This document shows, piece by piece, positions 13,711 to 25,234 of a DNA stretch of 64,000 nucleotides. The first letter of the stretch is position 1. Each line of letters opens with the position of its first letter. The notes beneath the pieces were generated by a model. The model worked only from the letters and a program-made list of their open reading frames with translations, searched no databases and had not been told where the DNA came from. Source of the DNA: Oikopleura dioica (Eukaryota > Chordata > Appendicularia > Copelata > Oikopleuridae); NCBI GenBank assembly GCA_907165135.1, contig OU015567.1:11909001-11973000 (forward strand), written 5' to 3'. Both the position numbers and the translations under genes were made by a program.

Positions 13711-14892
13711 GCGATCTCGTGTAAAAATTTTGTTGTCTATTTTTTATTAGAAAATTCTGCTGAAAAAATCCGAGAACTTAATTTTATACTAATGCTAGAC
13801 AACTAGATGTCGCGAGCGCGAGGGCGCCGGAGACCACTCCTAGAGAAGACTTTACTCTGGCTTACGGCGTGAAGGGCAAATAAAACCTGTTTCTACTGGG
13901 TCTTCAAATACAGAAATCTTTCATGGTAATAAACTGTATTCAGCAATATTAAAATAGTTATTATGATAGTCTTTCATTATTAAAATGCAACTGAAAAGGA
14001 CTGTTTTAAATGGTCTATTACCTTTGACCGTGAGAATATTTGTCCTCGCTAAACTTGCAATGACTCCAGGAGTCCTGATAGAAAGGAGAATATAAACTTG
14101 AGATTCGCATGAAACTCATGTGAAAAACACTAACCGTACTTGACGAACACAGTACACATTGTGTACTACACAACTTTAGTAACCCTGAAGAGATGGCGAA
14201 AAGCTTCTCTTGATGTTACATCAATGCAAATAAAAACATAAAATATTCATGGCTGCAATTCAATATCGTTTATTGCTTCTCCTACGATCTGATGCTTTTG
14301 ACGCAAATTTGACTCGTTTTTAACACGTTGCTATTTAATAAAGAGCTATTTAATAATATTATCATGAAAATTTTATTTAGCCAAATCTTTTTCATGAGTG
14401 AAACTTGAAATTTGTGTTCGATAAAGAGGGGAATTTCTGCATGAAAGAAACAGTACAAATAAGATAACCCTTTGAGCAAATATTTTCAAAAACTCTAGTT
14501 CAAACTTTTTGGGTCAAACATTCAAAGAAAGTTAACCCTAATCTTGTTTGTTGCGAATTGAAATTATGCATCATTTTTCGATTGACAGTACATAAGAACA
14601 CAAATACGCATGTACCTTGGATAGCCAGAGCGCTTCGGTAGAACACATGATTCATGCGCTCTTTTTGTAAATACATTTGTTAGTATTTACGCAAAAGCAT
14701 GAATCCGAACAAGATTCTCCTCCTTTTTGAAATAGAGTCTCTATGGATACAATCCTTGGACTTTAGTTTGAGCTTGATTTTCGAAATCAATGATGAAATC
14801 AATCAGAATTACGAAAAATTAGTTTCTAAGTGTTGCACCAAAATGAGACATCAATATGGTTCGACAACGGAACAAATATGAAAGAGAGAGAC
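13711..14892. other. Intergenic region, no supported gene
   Basis: AT-rich, without a coding signal. It contains a perfect 17-base palindrome (AGTACACA-T-TGTGTACT) at 14151-14167 of unknown role. Confidence 0.4.
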
Positions 14893-14898
14893 TTTATT
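14893..14898 (-). terminator. Poly(A) signal of the carboxypeptidase gene
   Basis: AATAAA on the minus strand, 33 bases beyond the stop codon. Confidence 0.65.
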
Positions 14899-14930
14899 AC
14901 TGAGGCAACACAGTTTTTTTTTTCGAAATC

Positions 14931-17800
14931 TTATTTCCCAAGAACATATTTTGCCACTTCGATGAGGCCAGCCTTGACTTCGTCCCAAACTGGCATGATT
15001 TGGTCAGCTTAATAAGGGCCCATTTGCATTTTCTTTGAACCAGATCATATATCTACAGAGTTGACCCTTTTAACAGATTGTTTATCTAATCTAACACTGT
15101 ATGTTTTCAAAGTACAATTTTTTTCGACTGTAAGAAACAGCCTTTGTCATCTGACTCCCGAATGAAAATGGACCCTTTCATGGAAGCAAGAAACCATACT
15201 CGCCAGTATCGCGCAGCTCCCAAGTCCAGGACAATGGCACCTCGTGAGGATTTTTGACTTTGGAGGGCGTTGGAATGAAATAACTGTATTGTGGCATTAT
15301 TAAAAACGATAAGACGCGTGATCTTGATGCATTAGCGCTTGCATTAGAGTTCACGTGACTAGTTTGAGTGACTTTGTGTTGAATATTTAGCAATTTGAAT
15401 TTCAAATAAATTAGTGAAGGTGTAGTTTCGAAATAGATAAAGAATACTTTCTAATCATTGTTTTGTGGCCTCAAAAGTGATAATGATGGCTCATAAACTA
15501 AGAACAGGAATAGTAAGCTACTAGTGTGAACTTTATGTGACTACTGCATGCGTTGCAATAACACCCTCAACTTGAGGGCCTCAAGTTTAAAAACCCGCCT
15601 CAAGCACATCCATCGCATAATCTTTGCTCGTGCCAGAAGAGGGGTACAGACTATCTCTGATATATGGGTGACAACTGGTACATTAAAATTGAAACTTAAC
15701 GCCTAATGAACGAACTCTAACAGTTTCATGTTTTCTATATCACGAGGATTTCGCAGCTTTCATTCATCTAAAGAAGCATTAGCCTGGTAAAACACCGCGC
15801 AAGTAATCGAGGCCTAAGTGCCTCTCATGAAATTCATAAAAGGAAGCCGTAGAAATTCTCATGCTCGGTCTAGCACCTTCTATCCCATTGTCGATCTCTG
15901 TCGACACTTTATTATTACCCGTCCTAGATTGACCGTAGAGGTAGGTTTCGCCATGCTGTTCTGTCATGGCCTTTTAGAGATCAGTGTATATTCGAGATGG
16001 TATAAAATAATTAGGAGCGGATCGGAATGATCCGCGATTCCAAATGTCAATAGCGAAAAAAATCGTCATTCTAATTCAGTCATTTTTGAACATTCAGTTA
16101 TACATAAAAGGTGAGATGTTCCTTTGTTATATGTACGATAATACTGTGTTTAGTACAGAATAGACTGTATACTCCGCCTGGTGGGCTCGAGACTTTTTTG
16201 GCCTAGCAGTCATGGAAGATCTCTTCCTGAGACGCAGCTGCTCCAGCTGCCTGGAGTTCCTCAAGAGTTGGTGGCTCGTCTGCTATGATAGAAAAGTCCA
16301 CTGCCCAGCTCGACAGAAGTTTCTGAGCGTACGCATGGAAACTGATATAGACTTCGATTTTTCCTTGTTCATGAATTGAGCCAATGGTCGTGTTCCAGGC
16401 AGCCATTTCTGATTCAGTTTGATCACGGAAAAATAGCCGGGCATCTATTTTAAGGAAAGAACGTCATGAAAAATGTCGACTCAACTCCCTTCCTATCCGT
16501 GGAAAATAATCTTTGAAGAATGAAAAGTAGTGAGTCTCAAACTGTTCCTGGTTCAGAAAATGGTCCAGTTCCGTAGTAAGTATTCGAACAAGGCTCACCC
16601 GATGCTCCTACAGTAGACCAGGCAATATCCGAATTCCTGTTCAAATCAACGCCCTTGCAAATACTGTCAGACGGAGCTTGAGAAACTGTCAAACTAGAGA
16701 GACGACGTAATCATTAAAATCTTGAGTCTCAATACGTGCAAACAAACGTACTAGAGCGTATTCAAATGATCGTGAGAAAGAAAATTCCATGAATTTTTCT
16801 CAATATAAACTTGTTGTATCTTTTTATCACGTTTTCGCTCAATAAGCTCCTTTCCTTCCTTGCGTAGGAGTTCTATTCTTTCTCCACATTCTGTCAGTTG
16901 TCCAGTTGTATTCGTAGCCATCCGGGTTAAGATTTGGCATGATATACCAGTTGAACTCGTAGAAATTCGAGAACTCAGTATCGCAGGATGCATCGTTTGC
17001 CGCGCATTCCGCCAGGTTGATCAGCAAGTTCCGGCAAGTTGCATGAGAAATGAATTCTCGGGAGTGAATCCCACAATCAATCACAATCCATGGGAGGTCT
17101 TTGGATGGGTTCCGCAAGCTAAAGCCTTTCATTGCTCGATTTTCGTAAGAGCGGCCGATTTCCTCCTGGCGTAGGACAAATCCGTTGTCCAAATCGGAAA
17201 AACTGATTGCTAGCCAGTCAAACCATTCGTCGAGCTTTTCTTTGATTCTCGAATAGATAAAAAAATCAAATAACAATTGTATTTCCGGTTATGATAATCA
17301 GTTCCTGATCGTTAGTTAGATACTGATCATATTCCTCCAAATAAAGCCCAGTCGGTACATCTGGCTCCGGAATCGAGAATCTTGATGATTTCACTGACTC
17401 GATATCATGGAAGAAATCATCCATTGCTTTTCTTGAGTCATCAAAAACATTGCTTTTAATAAAGAAAAAAACTGAGCGACTTTTCCTGTAAGGAGAACAT
17501 GATGGTCATCTTGGCTAACGATAAATTCAACTCGCTGCTGGTCAAGCTGCCATTCATCTGATTTTCGGGTTAATATGCTAATTTAGCCAAAAAACAATCA
17601 AGGACAGTCCCGAAAAAGAAGGTGTGATCACCGCTGAATCAACACACATGGGATTCATTACCATAGGATGGTAGCGTTTCGAGATAGCTAACAATTTTCC
17701 TGCCGACATCAGCGCTCTTGAAATCGATCGAAATCTTCTGGTATCCTGAATAGTCCTTCCAGCAGGATGCCAGACCGAGCAAAGATGGAAACGGTTTCAT
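14931..17800 (-). CDS. M14A procarboxypeptidase, acidic specificity predicted (CPO-like)
   Basis: Secreted zinc metallocarboxypeptidase zymogen, 437 residues. Exons: 17800-17662, 17557-17486, 17426-17286, 17239-16855, 16663-16548, 16444-16227, 15970-15924, 15656-15599, 15240-15180, 15007-14931; the total is in frame. It has a very short signal peptide, then an activation propeptide (KDYSGYQKISIDF), then the catalytic domain. Zinc ligands are in CGIHSREF and ISFHAYAQ. Substrate-binding Arg and Asn-Arg are in MWRKNR and VDLNRN. The mobile Tyr is in SLYPSSG and the catalytic Glu in WTWELRD. The residue at bovine position 255 is Lys, which predicts cleavage of acidic C-terminal residues, as in CPO. 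Introns 2-7 and 9 are GA-AG, intron 8 is GC-AG (or GA-AG), and only the first is GT-AG. The intron 3 boundary is the least certain. Confidence 0.88.
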
Positions 17801-17946
17801 TTTCTCTCTTGCGAGTGAGACACATTCCTCTCTGAATCTACCGGTCTAACATCTGCTCGACTCTCATGTTTTTGGTGCGCGTATGATAAATGTTGCTTTT
17901 CCAGAGCGCATTCTTCACAAATAGTTATTTGGAATTTTGAAGAATA

Positions 17947-17952
17947 TTTATT
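17947..17952 (-). terminator. Poly(A) signal of the TRAF7 gene
   Basis: AATAAA on the minus strand, 38 bases after the TRAF7 stop and upstream of the carboxypeptidase start. The two same-strand genes therefore have separate 3'-end formation. Confidence 0.6.
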
Positions 17953-17989
17953 GAAAGGCACTTTGGAAAGAAAATCGTACAGAAAAATA

Positions 17990-20116
17990 TCAAACCCAAA
18001 CTTTGACAGTTTGATCTACAGACCCGCTGAAAACTCTTCCTCTCGAAACAGCAAGCGAGGTTACATTCCCTTGATGTCGGTCGAGAATCTGAAAATCATT
18101 ATTGATTGCTGAACGAAGTAAATTATTCTTTACCTGAGCGCAGAGCTTGTTCTCCATGCTCCAGACTCGTAGACTTCTGTCTGCTGAAGCTGAAAACACA
18201 CGCTCACTTTCGCCTATTCTCAGACTTCGTATCGAATGGATGGTGCCAGCATGGCCACGTAGCCGGCAGAGAACTTCCATATCTTCATCGTTGTTCCACA
18301 CATGAACGATTTTTTCATCCGTACCAGCAAAAATGTATTCTTTCGTTATATGAAGCGAATAGACTTCGCCTTTTTGAGGATCAAAATTTGAAATCAAGGA
18401 AGACTAATGATCTTTTGAAATCCAAGCCTTGCATCGTTACTTGCTTTAGTAACTTGAAGCTATCAATATCCCAAATCGTTATCAGCTTCGTAGAACCGCC
18501 ATAAAGTTTCTTATCCGAAACTGCTAGTGATCGAACATAGTTTGAAACATCCTTCAACTCTTGTAAATATTCGATGGGCGCTGAAATGCTCCCGTCATCG
18601 GAAATTCAAAATAATGGAAGCCAACCTTTTGAGTCATTTGCTATTGGGAGATCTTGAATCTTCCAAACTTTAACACTGTTTAATGATCCAGTAAACAGGT
18701 ATTTCGATGTAGCTGCTATTGAGCAAACAGCCTTGTCGTGCGCCTTGTCGATTCTATGGACAAAACTGAGCTTTGTGACGTTCCAAAGAAGAATTGATTG
18801 ATCCAAGCCAGTTGAGTAAAGCTGCTGATTTTGAACAACCATCGCTAGAATCGGCTTGGTATGACCTTCGAGGGTTTTCTGGCATCTGAAAGTCTGCGTC
18901 GTATCCCAGCATTTGATATCAGCATCCCCACCCCCAGAGAAGAGAACATCTCCGGTCATCGCCAGACACCAAACTTGGCCTTGATGACCAACAAACGTTC
19001 CCTTGACTTTGAAGATTTTCCCTTGTGGCTCATGAGTCGCGAGTATTCCAGCGTTGAATTTTGCTGTCAGGTCATTAAGTTGATTCGATAGAAGACTGAC
19101 TTCACTTCGAAGATCACGCAGCTCTAGAAAATGTTGAAATCAGTGTTAGTAAAATTTAAAAAACCGGATTCGAATCTCGTGACAAGATTCGATGAAGAGG
19201 TATTTTGCTGAAGATCGAGTGAAAGCTTTTTGGTTCATTTCCAATTGTTACTCAGTTTTCGTCAATAAAAATCAAAATGAACTTCCTTCCTGACTAATCC
19301 GATCGTCCAATCTTTTGATGCTCGGGATAATTACTTTGTCATCTCTTTCCTTGATCTTGTTGTCTATTGCCTGGCTGAGGGAATCTCCCATGAGTGCAAA
19401 GATGCATCCATTTTCATGCTCTTCTATTGTATCCTTCTCGCCTATTTTCGGACATCCGCTTTTGTTAAAGCTGCATCGTCTGATTGTGCACTCTTCAAGG
19501 TGCTTTGCTAGCTGGTGTTTTCGGAGACCGGTGCAATTTGGTGAGTTGGGACAATTAGCCGGCGCGTAAACACATTCTTCACGATGTCTTTTTCTTTCAG
19601 AAAGCTTGAGAACCTCTGGGCATCCGTCTGGATCTTGTGTACCTTCTTCCGAAATCCCAAAGTCGCAGTAAATATCCAACTGGCCAATTTGCTCCGCCAA
19701 TGAAAGATTCTCGACGACCATCCTCATTTCAGCCCCGCATTGACTGCATCCTCCAGTTTGATGGGTACAAGCCCGGCAAACTGTATGACCGCAAGTGAGC
19801 ACCACGGGAGTTCTGAAAACTCCCTCGCAAAGTTTGCATTTGAGAAAATCTGGCGGAGGCTCGACAAACCAGTAATCTTCATCTTCGTCGTCGACGAGAT
19901 CGGAATATCGCTCGGATGCTATTGGTCTTCTTTATTTATTTGAAAATATATTTTACATGAAGGTTTATATAAATAACTAAATCCACAAAAGTACTCTGCA
20001 ATTTTTATAGAGAATGTACCTATAGTTCTGCTCGATTTGATAGAAGTCTTGTTCACCGGCGATCCCAAATTCGACCTCAGCGAAGTAATCGAAGCAAGGC
20101 TCGTTCTGTTCGACAT
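17990..20116 (-). CDS. TRAF7: E3 ubiquitin ligase TRAF7
   Basis: RING E3 ligase and MAP3K-signalling adaptor. Exons: 20116-20020, 19918-19283, 19124-18626, 18580-18441, 18403-18134, 18088-17990; about 579 residues. Order: Ser/Thr-rich N-terminus; RING (KCKLCEG, LTCGHTVCRAC, CSQCG); TRAF-type zinc fingers (CPNSPNC to about residue 190); coiled coil; WD40 repeats opening with KGTFVGHQGQVWCLA and ending with FSGSVDQTVKVWV, as in vertebrate TRAF7. The coiled coil is broken by one extra base near 19079-19081 (CAAACTT): two frames each match the family on either side, and removing one A makes exon 3 fit its flanking phases. I read this as a sequence error. The start is taken at the first in-frame ATG; a 5' exon could exist. 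The 19282-19125 donor could be GT or GA. Confidence 0.88.
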
Positions 20117-20733
20117 TCTTGAAATTCTCTTTTTTCGCGATTCAAACGTTGCGCAACTTTCATTGCCCAGCTCAGCCCCGCCAATTGAATTCACGCGCTC
20201 GTGAAGCTATTTTCTCAGCTCTGGCTTTGCTTTTTCGTGGATGATTAGGCCTGGTTTTTAAAGGACGTTTTAGCGAAGATTTACAAAAAAAATAGATAAT
20301 TTATTAATGAAATTTAATTGAATAAATCCTTTTCTCCTTAAAATAATCTACAACTCAATTACTTTTATCATCCTCGCGGATTCTACTTAAATAGGCGGTT
20401 GAAAGTAAATAAATTACCGACAAGAAGTATTATTTCCGGATGCTTCTCTGAGGTTGCGTTTTCTTCCGAGCGGTCTTCCAGCTCGGAAAATAGCGCCCCC
20501 GCGCCCCTTCTCCCGGAGGACCTATCTTCGGAGGCTTCAAAAATCTGGAACGGGCCGTGACATTGGCACAAGGCCAACAGCCCTTCATCCCGTTTCTGTC
20601 TTTTCTGAAGCGAGAATTTTAAAAATTCCACGGCGGGCAAAAAGCAGAGAAAAAGAGAAGAAAATGAAGTAAATAAGTCGAGGAGTGGAAAAAAGAAGCC
20701 GAAAATCAATGAAAGAATTGAAAGAGAGAAGCG
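20117..20733. promoter_or_regulatory. Divergent region between TRAF7 and the zinc-finger gene
   Basis: About 617 bases holding both promoters. The right part (20580-20730) is strongly purine-rich on the plus strand and directly precedes the zinc-finger ATG. No gene is seen. Confidence 0.35.
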
Positions 20734-22179
20734 ATGAAATATGAAGAGACTCTAGTGGAACAGAAGAAAATGTCACGAAAATTGAGCCCCGACGATTTGA
20801 CTCTACGCTGCCCGATTTGTAGGGACGCCAGACCTACGGAAGGTGCCCTAAGATATCATCTCAGACAGCAGCACAGGAAAAAACGAAGTGGTGAGTTATC
20901 GATTTAGGTCGAGCTACAAATGAAATAAGGATTTGATTAGAGAATTGCCCATTCTGAGTTGCGTTTTGTTTAGCAATATTACACATGAATTGCTTTTGAG
21001 ACCTTCTTTTTCAGAAGTGGAGAATCTCGTCGGAATCGGAAAAGATGAGCTCGACAAAAAGCGTCCTCGACTTTCAACTCCTCCTCGCCACATCACTGAA
21101 AACGAAATCAAAGCACCGATCATTCCCTCCAGCCTGACCGAAGATGATTCTCACTTCCTGCTTTCCAGAGTGCTTTCCAAAACAGGAACTTCGCCAAAAC
21201 GCGAAACGGAGGTGAAAATTGAAAGCGAAGAATCGCTTCAAGAACCTTCAAAGGCGACGGGAATTAGAATCTCCTCAGAGCTGCTTGTTTTAAGATTTAC
21301 CCCTCTTTGTCAATCAGTAATAGCATGAGAATGACATCGTTTTTGCATGTTAAAATCCCGAACACAGAATTACGTCTGCCAATGCGGAAAGCGCTTCGAA
21401 TCTTCCATGTCCCTGTCCGTCCACTGCTCGCTCGTGGGGCACAAGTTCGCCGAGCATTTCAATACTAACCAGCATCGAAAAACGCGCGAGCCAAGTGACC
21501 GAAAGAAAATACTAACGCAAACACTTCCGGTGTGTATCTCCCTCCACTTCTTTCATTTTCTAACATATCAGATCTACTGCTACGCTTGTCCTCGCGCATC
21601 GAAACATACAGACCTCGCAGAATTTACGACTCATGTGATTGAGAAACATCTATCGATACGAGAGAAGGAGAAGAAAGGAGCGGTATGAAATTTGAATATC
21701 TATCCCATCTGAAATGGTTGTCAACTGGATTCTTTAGAATGGAAATCAAGTGACAGAATCAGACCTTCGAAAAGCACTCCTTCGATTTCCCCCAACGATG
21801 ATGGAACCAGTCTCGAAATCTTGCCGCATGTGCTCTAAAGATCACAAATTCAAAAAGGCAAGACTTTCATTTTTCAAATCAACGCTAGAATGCTCTATTT
21901 AGATGGTAGATTTCCGCTTGCACATTCTGAGCCACACCGAAATCCCCAAGTATCGATGCAGATTCTGCCTCGACAAAAAGTTCACTGCCAACAAACGCGA
22001 AGAGATATTCCATGTAAAGGCGATTCTTCTAGAGCTATTCCCTTCATTTGTGATTCTAGCATATTCGAAATCGCCACGAGAAAGTCCTGACAAACGGCAC
22101 GACGGATCGAGCGGTTCTGGAGAGCTGCAAGGTCGACCCCAAACTACTGTGGCTCGCTTATGGCATCGACTACAACTAG
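20734..22179 (+). CDS. C2H2-type zinc-finger protein
   Basis: Seven exons: 20734-20890, 21015-21286, 21368-21529, 21572-21682, 21738-21857, 21903-22013, 22081-22179; 343 residues. Zinc-finger-like segments are at the N-terminus (CPICRDARPTEGALRYHLRQ), after a charged linker (CQCGKRFESSMSLSVHC), then CYACPRASKHTDLAEF, CRMCSKDHKFKK joined to RLHILSH, and CRFCLDKKF. They are spaced irregularly, so this is probably a nuclear DNA- or RNA-binding protein, but I recognise no named orthologue. The fifth intron (21858-21902) is GC-AG and is needed to assemble the fourth finger. The start is the first ATG in the open frame; a second in-frame ATG lies at 20770. Confidence 0.8.
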
Positions 22180-22799
22180 TCAATCACTCATGATGATAAT
22201 CAAAGCTAGAATTATTAACAAGGTCCATTTTAAATCCGATTTTCTTCTTGTTTTCAGCTTCTAATCAACAATTTTCTTCACACCCAAGTTGTTCGAATTC
22301 AAAAACAAATGTTCGAGACCTTAAACTGTCTGTACGGCTTACAGACTTCTCTTGCTTATAAATACCAGTCAAAAAAAAAAACTAGAATTCATCCAACAGA
22401 CCTTCCTCATTTTTTACTGACCTCCGATTTGATTTCAACAGTCCTCACTTATATTATTTATTTAAAAATACTGACCTACCAACTCTCAATCCAGCTCACC
22501 TTTACTAGCTAATTACAGTAGTATCTGATCTCACGAGACTTTTAAATGTCAATCTTCTTCTTTTTTGATGTTGTGGTGCTTTCAATGTCCAACTTCTAGA
22601 CCTAAATCCTTACACAAATACTCTTCCTCATGATTTCTTAAAACCTTAAACTATTCAACATAAAAAAATCCCGTGTCAAAGTTCTGAATTACACGGTATT
22701 CGTATTTTCTCATAAGAACTTTTTTCAACTTCAACTTTTCATATTTTCCAAGAATATCCTTCTCCGTTTCACCTCAAAACCTCATCTTTTCTCGATTTC
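22180..22799. other. Intergenic region, AT-rich
   Basis: No coding signal on either strand. It holds the 3' end of the zinc-finger gene and the promoter of AUH. Confidence 0.4.
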
Positions 22800-22801
22800 A
22801 G
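22800..22801 (+). promoter_or_regulatory. Probable trans-splice acceptor before AUH
   Basis: CGATTTCAG ends seven bases before the AUH start codon and no in-frame upstream exon is apparent. This fits a spliced-leader acceptor. Confidence 0.5.
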
Positions 22802-22808
22802 AGAGAAA

Positions 22809-23972
22809 ATGCTTCGAAGACTTGCTACATCGCAACTCGTTCGACTTTCCCGAACTGCTTCTGCAGAAAGTGAACTGATCCTCGAAAGGCTTTCGGGAGA
22901 TGACAAAGGAATCGCTGTGATTTCGTTCAATAGACCAAAGGCGATGAATTCTTTTTCGAAGAATATGGTCAAGTGTATGCGAGAAGCGATTGAAGGTAAC
23001 TCGATCTGGCTTAAAGACTTTTCTTGAATTCCCTCTTTTAGATGTCAAGTTCGACCAAGAACTCCGGGCGGTCGTTGTCCGAAGCACCTCAGCCAAAGCC
23101 TTTTGCACTGGTGCCGATTTGAAAGAACGCGCTGGCATGACTCCCGAAGAAGTAGGCCCATTCGTAGCCACTCTCCGCCGAATGGTACGAGATTTTTATG
23201 ACCTTCCCGTTCCTACTATCGCCGCCATCGATGGCTTTGCCCTTGGCGGCGGACTGGAATTTGCACTCAGTGCTGACATGAGGTATTTCTCGTTCCTAAC
23301 TTCAAAATATCAACTAAAAATATGCCAGAATTGCATCTTCTTCTGCCAAAATGGGACTAACAGAAACAAAACTGGCAATCATTCCTGGCGCCGGAGGAAC
23401 GCAAACGATTTCTCGAATCATCGGAGTGGCAAAAGCAAAGGAGCTTATCTTCACTGGAAGATTCGTTGGCTCTGTTGAAGCTGAAAGAATTGGCCTTGTA
23501 AATAGAGCAGGTAATCAAAGACAAATATAAGGAGATGATCCCGCGTGTGTCATTTTCCCTTTTTGATGAGCCAGAGGCACTTTCCAGTGCACGAAGTCGA
23601 TTTTATTATAGAGCCTTGCTGAATAGATTTTTAGTTGAGCAAAATGATGATTCAAATGCTGCTTACTTGGCCGCTCTTGACTTGGCCAGAGAGATAAAAC
23701 CTCAGGAACGGTTGAAAAGAAGAAAAAAATGAACTTCCTACCCCCAAATTGTGAGGCGTAAAAGAAGGAATATCTATTTTTAACCTCGAAAAAAGGGACC
23801 TGTTGCTCTTCGAATGGCAAAAATGGCGATCAACAACGGCTCCGAAGTCGATCTGAGCAGCGGCTTGGCTATCGAGCAAATGTGCTACGCGCAAGTCATC
23901 CCCACTCAGGATCGCCTTGAAGGTCTTCTCGCCTTCAAAGAGAAACGAAAACCAGTGTACAAAGGACACTAA
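22809..23972 (+). CDS. AUH: Methylglutaconyl-CoA hydratase, mitochondrial
   Basis: Enoyl-CoA hydratase/isomerase family enzyme that hydrates 3-methylglutaconyl-CoA to HMG-CoA in leucine breakdown; the vertebrate protein also binds AU-rich RNA. Exons 22809-22995, 23042-23282, 23329-23510, 23635-23705, 23796-23972; 285 residues. The Arg/Ser/Leu-rich N-terminus looks like a mitochondrial presequence. The crotonase fold is shown by [19 protein letters not shown] (oxyanion hole), [26 protein letters not shown] and the AUH-specific end [17 protein letters not shown]. The last intron (23706-23795) is GA-AG: only this join gives the conserved [15 protein letters not shown] sequence. Confidence 0.95.
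23706..23795 (+). other. Non-canonical GA-AG intron in AUH
   Basis: The donor CCTCAG|GAACGG and acceptor AAAAAG|GGACCT are fixed by the conserved protein on both sides. There is no GT nearby in the right phase. Confidence 0.85.
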
Positions 23973-24108
23973 CTTTCTATTTCTGTATCTGTTTCAATCT
24001 CTAGGTACGTTTCTGTGCCCTTATTTATTGATTTGGTGCATTTCTTTCCAAATTTACAACATACTCGTACTACATCGATAGTTGGCGGTTGCTTGAAGTT
24101 GAATTCAG

Positions 24109-24729
24109 ATGTCGTCCGACGAGGAAAAACGACCGAAAAAGTTTTCTGAAAAGGATCGTTGTTATCGATGCGGATTACAAGGACATTACGGGTAAAAGTA
24201 ATATATACAAAGTGATTATTTTTATGAAGATGTTTTATAAATTCTGATTGTTAATTGAATTCGTTCAGTTACGATTGTGACCTCTACCATGGAAAATCTT
24301 TAAAATCCGAGAAAGTCCGAAAACATAAACGGTCCTTTAAAGAAGATGACAAATGCTACGAGTGCGGAAAAGAAGGGCATTACGGCTACGATTGCCCGGA
24401 TAGGATGCTCCGAGTTCGCGAGGGAGAGCTAGAATCGGTAAGTTGTCACCTTGCTATTTAAAATTGCATAATTTGTTTTTAGGTAAACAAGAAAATCAGT
24501 GGCAGGGCTTCGCCGAGATATGACGACTACAAAATCGGTAAATTTTTTCCACGTAGCTCGAAACTAACAATTAATTGTCACAGAATCACGTGATCGGAGT
24601 CGTAGTAGATCACCTGTGGCTGAAACACGCAGACCACGTCACAAATCAAGATCTGACAAAGACGAAAAAGTGATTGCTAATTCGAAGTCGAAGAACGTCA
24701 GGGACATCCGTAGTCTTTGGTCACTTTGA
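24109..24729 (+). CDS. CCHC zinc-knuckle protein with RS-type tail
   Basis: Exons 24109-24191, 24269-24437, 24483-24537, 24584-24729; 150 residues. Two zinc knuckles of the C-x2-C-x4-H-x4-C type are visible: CYRCGLQGHYGYDC, interrupted by the first intron, and CYECGKEGHYGYDC. They are followed by an Arg/Ser-rich tail (SRDRSRSRSP) and basic residues. Such proteins bind RNA, often in splicing or ribosome biogenesis; the exact orthologue is not clear. The ATG sits directly after an AATTCAG acceptor, 136 bases downstream of AUH, so it is a trans-splicing and possible operon candidate. Confidence 0.82.
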
Positions 24730-24862
24730 TATTTAGAGCCTTAGAAAACTTTTTGATTACTGCCTGTGTACAAAACAAAAAATCTCCCTATCTCTGTGTC
24801 CATAAGAAACTGACCAAGCTTACACATTAATTTTTATTATTAGGGACAATCGTTCATGAACT

Positions 24863-25234
24863 ATGAGTGCCGAGAATATGGTAGAGATTCTTCGGGACCT
24901 GCACGCGCCTCGCACCAACACTGATGCAGATGAACCTCCTGATGAACAAGACTACCATAACCACGCCTTCGTCGAAAGAACGTGAGGTTACACAAATATC
25001 AATCAAATTCAATACAATATAAGCACCTACAATTGTACTGGATTTCCAGTCTTGGAAAACATAACGCCAGCAGAATACGCTGCTGCTACCGTTTTCGCAC
25101 GACTGGGTCTACTTCATCTTGAAATAACCATAGTCGACTGCATAAAAATATGCCCACACAACTGCAGACCTGACCGAGCTCCGACATGCCAACGTGAATG
25201 CGAAATTTGCAAAGCGACAACAGTGGAGCGGTAA
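24863..25234 (+). CDS. Small unknown protein, exon join uncertain
   Basis: A first exon starting at 24863 encodes an acidic N-terminus (SAENMVEILRDLHAPRTN). A second exon from 25050 reads open to 25234 with a Cys/His-rich C-terminus (KICPHNC, CQRECEIC). Joining them in one long frame needs a GA donor (GAAA|GAACGTG) and the acceptor TTTCCAG at 25049; a GT donor four bases further gives a different, shorter frame. I recognise no family. Confidence 0.4.

Noticed and set aside
16203-17276. Carboxypeptidase looked like a pseudogene lacking its catalytic Glu and C-terminus
   Set aside because: The missing parts were found in small exons at 15970-14931 once GA-AG introns were allowed, and all phases add up.
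16226-17485. GA donors as sequencing errors for GT
   Set aside because: The same AG|GAA pattern recurs in several introns of unrelated genes with correct phases; random errors would not produce it, and it matches known Oikopleura splicing.
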